From Sphaerochaetaceae bacterium (GTDB lineage Bacteria > Spirochaetota > Spirochaetia > Sphaerochaetales > Sphaerochaetaceae): 9,335 nt of DNA. Shown here in pieces: positions 5,273 through 9,335 of the stretch (within the stretch, counting starts at the first letter, position 1; every line of letters starts with the position of its first letter). The position numbers and the translations under genes are program-made. The stretch lies in the NCBI GenBank assembly GCA_024405065.1, contig JAKSPF010000042.1:1-9335 (forward strand). The letters are read 5' to 3'. The notes below the pieces were generated by a model. The model did no database searches and was not told the origin of the DNA. It was given only the letters and a program-made list of their open reading frames with translations.

Positions 5273-5869
5273 TTAATCTATGTGCCGGAGAAGAGATAAT
5301 GCAGCTTTTCCCCTATGTCCGTACATCCCCTTGCTTTCAGGTGTAAGAAGAGCAAAACAGGAACAGGCCTCATTGCTGTAAAAAACAGGATCGTAGCCAA
5401 AACCGTGAGTTCCTGTTTCAGAGAACAGAATCCGTCCCTCAGCTTTTTCCTGCACTTTCACTGTTCTGCCGTCCGGATACAGAAGGACAAGAGCACAGAC
5501 GAACCGTGCCGTGCGTTTTTCTTCCGGCACACCGTTCAGGTTTGACAGAAGAAGAAGATTTTTATCGTGTGCGCTCAGCACCGGTTCGCCCGGCTTACTC
5601 CCATATCGTGCGGTATGAATACCCGGAGCACCGTCCAACGCATCAACTTCCAGACCGGAATCATCAGCAAGGATCGGCATTCCGAGATGTGACGAGACAC
5701 AAAAGAGTGCCTGTGCCTTCTGCAAGGCATTTTCAATAAAGGTTGTTCCTGTTTCTTCACAGTCAAATGAAAGACCGAACTCTGACGGAAGATGCAGAAT
5801 ATGTGGAGTCAAAAGCTGTTCAAGTTCCTTTGCCTTATGCATATTGGAACTTGCAAAAAGAATATTCAT
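5273..5869 (-). CDS. rdgB: XTP/dITP diphosphatase (RdgB/HAM1 family)
   Basis: 198 residues from ATG 5869, the normal length. The enzyme hydrolyses XTP, dITP and ITP to the monophosphates plus pyrophosphate, keeping deaminated purines out of DNA and RNA. Family motifs appear in order: FASSNMHKAKELEQLL (5-20), TFIENALQKA with N46 and K51, ADDSGLEVDALDGAPGIHTA (68-87) with the metal-binding D69 and D70, FGYDPVFY (157-164), and YGHRGKAAL (183-191) with H185 and R186. The usual SHR triad reads GHR here. The frame opens further to ATG 5956, but the extra 29 residues are not family-like and would overlap the upstream gene; ATG 5869 gives the standard N-terminus. No clear ribosome site precedes it. 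It follows the sigma-like gene by 31 bp and is probably translated from the same mRNA. I see no terminator after it. Confidence 0.93.
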   Translation of the reverse strand: MNILFASSNMHKAKELEQLLTPHILHLPSEFGLSFDCEETGTTFIENALQKAQALFCVSSHLGMPILADDSGLEVDALDGAPGIHTARYGSKPGEPVLSAHDKNLLLLSNLNGVPEEKRTARFVCALVLLYPDGRTVKVQEKAEGRILFSETGTHGFGYDPVFYSNEACSCFALLTPESKGMYGHRGKAALSLLRHID

Positions 5870-5900
5870 TAAATCAGAATACTCTATTGAACAGTCCTGT

Positions 5901-6959
5901 TCAATTCTCCGCCTTACAGGATACAACTGAAAATTCACGGTAGGGATGAAACACACAATCCGGTTTACCGTTAAAAAAATCTATTTCAGGCTCATCCCGC
6001 ATTCTTTCAAACAACCGGACACCTACACCGAAACTGGAAAAACTTTGTGTGTGTTTTTTGTCAATACACCAAAGTGACAGATTTTTTGAGTAGAATATTG
6101 CAGAAGACACGGTACCGACTGAAACATTGAGAATTTTTGATATTGCCTCATATTTCACCTGATTTTTCACCTTGCTCAATTCTTTGTTACGCAAGTCTCT
6201 GTAGTATATTGCAGCTAAGGAAGACTCGTTGATTTTTTCAATTTCTGAAAAATCGTCATAAAACATTCTCTTTGAGAGTTCCGCTTCATTGACAAGATAT
6301 TTACGCCAGTAATAATTACGTCTGACAGTCAATTGTTCCTCTCTTTGACAGGATTCCTGACTCTGTGAAATCACCGTATTGAAAATCCTGTATGTTTCGC
6401 TGTAATCAAGACGAAGTTCCCTGCATATCATCTTCAATTCACACAATTCAATTTGTTTGGCGAGACTGAGCAGATAAATGAAAAAACGCTTTCTGCAGAC
6501 ACGACTGTTGTGCATCACGAATCTGAGACGGTTAAGAGCCGTTGTCTGAACAGAAGTCTCTTCTGCCACAAAAAGATCACCGTCTGTTTCATTTCCGTTC
6601 AGAATGTACTCTGATACGGAATTTCCGTACATCACAGTAGTCTCTTTCTTTTCAACTCTTCTTCTGGAATGAAAGAAGTACTTGAGATTGTAACGGAGCA
6701 ACGGATAGATGTATTCGTTAAAATTGTTGCAGTCATTTCTGTAATTTTCAACAATCCATCTGATTTTTCCTTGCATGTAAAGCACAAACTCACATGCAAG
6801 TTCCTCTTTAAGTTTCAACGCATTTTGCGGCATGTAGTAACAGATAACCATTATCTGCGAAGCAATTTTTTCATACAGAATTTTTGCTTCTGCACTTTCT
6901 TTTTCAGCCTGGCTTCTGTTATAAAGGTGAATAAGTTCGGACAGTGTTCTGTTTTTCAT
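5901..6959 (-). CDS. Orphan sigma-factor-like / helix-turn-helix protein, divergent
   Basis: 352 residues, ATG 6959 behind AGGGGG. I do not recognise a named family. No signal peptide or membrane helix is visible, and it is rich in Lys, Arg, Tyr and Phe. Residues 46-102 (LKEELACEFVLYMQ, then NNFNEYIYPLLRYNLKYFF and a basic HSRRRVEKK) resemble region 2 of sigma-70-like factors, with the common 'F..yl...lr' pattern. Residues 268-292 (VKYEAISKILNVSVGTVSSA) look like a region-4 helix-turn-helix. A second helix-turn-helix-like stretch lies at 171-194 (ELCELKMICRELRLDYSETY). The tail (about 298-352) is unlike any sigma factor I know. A role as an alternative sigma factor or transcription regulator is inferred from these weak resemblances only. 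It precedes rdgB by 31 bp and diverges from topB. The leader holds a hairpin with a T-run. Confidence 0.7.
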   Translation of the reverse strand: MKNRTLSELIHLYNRSQAEKESAEAKILYEKIASQIMVICYYMPQNALKLKEELACEFVLYMQGKIRWIVENYRNDCNNFNEYIYPLLRYNLKYFFHSRRRVEKKETTVMYGNSVSEYILNGNETDGDLFVAEETSVQTTALNRLRFVMHNSRVCRKRFFIYLLSLAKQIELCELKMICRELRLDYSETYRIFNTVISQSQESCQREEQLTVRRNYYWRKYLVNEAELSKRMFYDDFSEIEKINESSLAAIYYRDLRNKELSKVKNQVKYEAISKILNVSVGTVSSAIFYSKNLSLWCIDKKHTQSFSSFGVGVRLFERMRDEPEIDFFNGKPDCVFHPYREFSVVSCKAEN

Positions 6960-7033
6960 AGATACCCCCTATAAAAAAAGAACACGAAATTTGCGATTTT
7001 ATTTTATTTTTGACAAAAAAATGAATTATTTTT

Positions 7034-7065
7034 CAAAAAAAGAGAAACTGACGGGCAATTTCTCT
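7034..7065 (-). terminator. Terminator- or attenuator-like hairpin in the leader of the sigma-like gene
   Basis: On the minus strand: AGAGAAA (7065-7059), an 11-nt loop, TTTCTCT (7047-7041), continuing into TTTTTT (7040-7035). The 7-bp stem is perfect but has only three G-C pairs, so it is weak. It lies about 80 nt upstream of ATG 6959 in the sense direction of that gene, with no gene between. It could be an attenuator of the sigma-like gene or a stop for stray transcription out of the topB start region. I could not find a convincing promoter upstream of it on this strand. Confidence 0.35.
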
Positions 7066-7071
7066 ACGTAA

Positions 7072-7100
7072 TTGAATAAAACAGCACATTGAAATATATT
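7072..7100 (+). promoter_or_regulatory. Promoter of topB, positioned for a leaderless transcript
   Basis: -35 TTGAAT (7072-7077), exactly 17 bp, -10 TATATT (7095-7100, 5 of 6). The transcript start expected about 7 nt after the -10 falls at 7106-7108, that is at the ATG (7108). The bases before the ATG (TTTTCCACG) contain no Shine-Dalgarno, in agreement with a leaderless or near-leaderless mRNA. Confidence 0.45.
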
Positions 7101-7107
7101 TTCCACG

Positions 7108-9246
7108 ATGAAAAGTTTAGTTTTAGCAGAAAAACCGAGTGTCGGAAGAGAGTTGGCCAGAGTTCTGGGATGCAGAAACATGGGAACTCATCTTGAAAAT
7201 GATGATTATGTTGTGACATGGGCTCTGGGACATCTTGTAACTCTGTGTCCTCCTGACTGGTACGGACCCGAGTTCAAACACTGGAAACTTGGTAACTTGC
7301 CGATGCTTCCGCCCACTCTTGAAACAATGGTAATTGATAAGAGCAAGGAACAGTACGAAGTTGTCAAAGGTCTTCTTGACCGTGATGATGTTTCGGACGT
7401 GATTATTGCAACTGATGCCGGACGTGAAGGAGAGCTGGTTGCAAGATGGATTCTCAAGCAGGCACACTGCCGCAAGAAATGCAGGAGACTGTGGATAAGC
7501 AGTCAGACTGACCTTGCCATAAGAACCGGTTTTGCCAATCTGAAAGATGCTGAAGATTATGACAGTCTGTATGCTGCGGCGGAAAGCCGCTCGTATGCGG
7601 ACTGGTACATAGGTTACAATGTGTCAAGGGCAATGACATGCCATTTTGATACGAGACTTTCTGCAGGTAGGGTGCAGACCCCGACACTTGCACTTATGAC
7701 TGCGCGTGAAGATGAAATAGAAAACGTCACCGGACGTTTCTACTGGACTCTTAAAGCGGATTTCGGTGCTTTCAGAGCCTCCTGGTACTCTCAGGACAAC
7801 TCCGTGAGAATTACCGATGAGAACAAAGCAAAGGAATTTGAAACAACACTGAAGGGCGCAAAAGGAAATATCTCAAAGGTAAATTCCGTTCCCAAGAGTG
7901 AAAAACCTCCCCTTGCATACGACCTCACCGAACTTCAGAGAGATGCAAACAATATGCTCGGTTTCTCCGCAAAGGAGACATTGGATACGTTGCAACGCCT
8001 TTATGAAATACACAAAATAGTCACATATCCGAGAACCGACAGCCGTTACATCACGGCAGACATAGTACCTACACTTCCTGACAGGTTACTTGCACTGGCA
8101 GATACTCCTTTTGGACAGAGAGCGTCTTCAATAATGAAAAACGGAATAAGAACAGACCTTTCAAGGCTTGTGAATGATGACCTTGTTTCAGATCACCACG
8201 CTCTTCTTCCGACAGAGCAAAAGCCGAACCTGTCAGCACTGAGTACTGCAGAACGCAATCTGTGGGAGCTTGTGATGATAAGATTCCTTGAATGTCTTTC
8301 TGCCGATTACCGGTACCGTACAACAACTGTTGAAGCTGAGGTAAACGGAGAAAGATTTCTTGCAAGACTCACCGTAGCTGAAGAACAGGGTTTCAGGGAT
8401 GTTGCGCGTGATGTAGGCAGAAGATCGGCTGCACCTGATACGGAGGAAGAAGACTGTGAAAGCGGAATTGCATCAATAACCGAAGGTACTGAAATTGAGG
8501 TGAAAGATGTTGTACTCAAACGTAATGCGACTCTTCCGCCTGCACGGTACACTGAAGCAGACTTGCTTTATGCAATGGAACACGCCGGTAAATTTGTTGA
8601 AGATGCAGAACTCAAAAAACGGCTTGAAAACGGTCTCGGCACACCGGCAACACGTGCGGATATTATTGAAAAGCTCATAAACAGCAACTGTATAGTAAGA
8701 CAGGACAAGGTTCTTGTTCCCACCGCAAAAGGGAGAGAACTGGTCAGGCTCGTTCCGAAACAACTGAAAAGTGCAGAACTGACCGGAAAATGGGAACAGA
8801 GACTCTATGCCATAGCAAACGGAACGGAAAGTGAAAAAACATTTGTTGAAGACATCAAGAGAAATGCTTCGGAACTTGTCACACAGGTGATTGAGAACAA
8901 AGATAAGTTTGATCCGTCACTTATGGGAGACGGTCAGAAAAGCTGTCCTCACTGTGAATGGCCTATGGTAAGAGTTCTTGATGAGGAAGGCAGGGTTCAC
9001 TACGTCTGTCAGAGATTCTCTTGCGGCTATGAGGAAATGCATATCAAAAAATCCGTCGGAACAAAAACTCTGGTTGCAAAAGCGGTTGTAAAAGAAAGTC
9101 ATTATCGTCCGAACAACAGGAAAACGCAAAACGGAGTATCAGCTGTTCAAATGAAAACACATTCATACAACAGAGATGACGGTGGCGGAACCTTTGCAGA
9201 CTTCATAAAAGCATCTCGGGAAAGACACGAAAAGCGCAGACATTAG
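7108..9246 (+). CDS. topB: DNA topoisomerase III (type IA)
   Basis: 712 residues, close to Bacillus TopB, which it also resembles in sequence. It cuts and passes single DNA strands, resolving recombination and replication intermediates with RecQ-type helicases. The N-terminal Toprim domain (about 1-150) has E8 in AEKPSVGRELARVLG and the acidic motif TDAGREGE (D103, E107, E109). The Gly at 105 replaces the second Asp of the classical DxDxE, as in the Bacillus-type enzymes. SAGRVQTPTLALM and YDLTELQRDAN mark the gate domains. The catalytic Tyr is Y307 in TYPRTDSRY. GLGTPATRADIIEKL is the conserved late motif. Near the C-terminus is one zinc ribbon (C613-x2-C616 and C634-x4-C639), then a basic tail ending in EKRRH. 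The ATG has no ribosome site. The only features after it are a loose inverted repeat and the palindromic repeat. Confidence 0.96.
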   Translation: MKSLVLAEKPSVGRELARVLGCRNMGTHLENDDYVVTWALGHLVTLCPPDWYGPEFKHWKLGNLPMLPPTLETMVIDKSKEQYEVVKGLLDRDDVSDVIIATDAGREGELVARWILKQAHCRKKCRRLWISSQTDLAIRTGFANLKDAEDYDSLYAAAESRSYADWYIGYNVSRAMTCHFDTRLSAGRVQTPTLALMTAREDEIENVTGRFYWTLKADFGAFRASWYSQDNSVRITDENKAKEFETTLKGAKGNISKVNSVPKSEKPPLAYDLTELQRDANNMLGFSAKETLDTLQRLYEIHKIVTYPRTDSRYITADIVPTLPDRLLALADTPFGQRASSIMKNGIRTDLSRLVNDDLVSDHHALLPTEQKPNLSALSTAERNLWELVMIRFLECLSADYRYRTTTVEAEVNGERFLARLTVAEEQGFRDVARDVGRRSAAPDTEEEDCESGIASITEGTEIEVKDVVLKRNATLPPARYTEADLLYAMEHAGKFVEDAELKKRLENGLGTPATRADIIEKLINSNCIVRQDKVLVPTAKGRELVRLVPKQLKSAELTGKWEQRLYAIANGTESEKTFVEDIKRNASELVTQVIENKDKFDPSLMGDGQKSCPHCEWPMVRVLDEEGRVHYVCQRFSCGYEEMHIKKSVGTKTLVAKAVVKESHYRPNNRKTQNGVSAVQMKTHSYNRDDGGGTFADFIKASRERHEKRRH

Positions 9247-9260
9247 AACATCTTGAAAAA

Positions 9261-9302
9261 CCGGCTTTATGAGCCCAATTGCAAAAATGTGTTTTTAGCC
9301 GG
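9261..9302. other. Inverted repeat after topB (CCGGCT/AGCCGG)
   Basis: CCGGCT (9261-9266) and AGCCGG (9297-9302) are perfect 6-bp arms 30 bp apart, starting 14 bp after the topB stop. No T-run follows, so it is a poor intrinsic terminator. It overlaps the left part of the second palindromic repeat and may belong to that element's folding. Confidence 0.3.
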
Positions 9303-9335
9303 AAAGGCAAGTTCAGAATTCATGAATGGAATTTT
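9271..9335. repeat. Intergenic palindromic repeat, copy 2 (cut by window end)
   Basis: GAGCCCAATTGCAAAAAT (9271-9288) matches the left arm of copy 1 and the reverse complement of its right arm. Near the edge, ATGAATGGAATTTT (9322-9335) aligns with ATGAATCGGGATTTT just before and into the right arm of copy 1 (2392-2406). If the right arm continues as in copy 1, the full element would be about 76 bp, with a longer centre than copy 1. The centre also holds a 10-bp perfect palindrome ATTCATGAAT (9318-9327). It follows topB. Confidence 0.6.

Noticed and set aside
5870..5956. Longer rdgB start at 5956
   Set aside because: It overlaps the sigma-like gene and adds residues absent from the family; MNILFASSN is the standard N-terminus.
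7010..7015. Perfect TTGACA as a -35 for topB
   Set aside because: No acceptable -10 lies 16-18 bp downstream (the sequence there is an A-run).
7414..7434. Topoisomerase III acidic motif reads DAGREGE, lacking the second Asp of DxDxE
   Set aside because: Bacillus-type TopB enzymes have the same Gly, so this is normal for the family and not a dead enzyme.

Overview
The window has moderate GC (about 40-45% by eye) and is densely packed. It holds eleven coding regions, ten of ordinary size plus one small ORF of 54 codons, and only short intergenic gaps. The combination of genes suggests an anaerobic host-associated spirochaete, most likely Treponema-like. These are a free-standing DbpA-type RNA-binding domain protein, a two-iron superoxide reductase (desulfoferrodoxin), a short DksA-like protein and an orphan sigma-like protein. 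The taxonomic guess is an inference from gene content, with no rRNA or marker gene behind it; a Firmicutes-like anaerobe is the main alternative. I see no phage, transposase, CRISPR array, tRNA or rRNA.

Layout. 1-695 (-): coiled-coil protein of unknown function. 773-1880 (+): DbpA-RNA-binding-domain protein and a metallo-beta-lactamase-fold hydrolase, overlapping by 11 bp. 1918-3629 (-): a DksA/TraR-type zinc-finger regulator and an AI-2E-family (PF01594) membrane protein, separated by 188 bp that hold a 57-bp palindromic repeat and a good promoter. 3680-5241 (-): a compact transcription unit with promoter, inverted-repeat operator cluster, small membrane-peptide ORF, LysR regulator, desulfoferrodoxin and intrinsic terminator. 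5273-6959 (-): sigma-like protein and RdgB/HAM1 nucleotide pyrophosphatase. 7108-9246 (+): DNA topoisomerase III, followed by a second copy of the palindromic repeat cut off by the window edge.

How the parts relate. The lysR-dfx unit looks like an oxidative-stress module: a LysR protein probably regulating itself through TGTTAT/ATAACA half-sites and co-transcribed with a superoxide reductase. RdgB cleans the nucleotide pool of deaminated purines, and its upstream partner looks like a divergent sigma-factor-like DNA-binding protein.

There is no obvious large new system. The most interesting signals are: (i) a dispersed GAGCC...TGCAAAAT palindromic repeat in two intergenic regions; (ii) a well-initiated 54-codon ORF overlapping the lysR start; (iii) a tandem operator array before it; (iv) an orphan sigma-like protein with an attenuator-like hairpin in its leader; (v) promoters placed so that topB and the AI-2E-family gene would make nearly leaderless mRNAs; and (vi) two promoters with the same A-tract/-35/-10 geometry.
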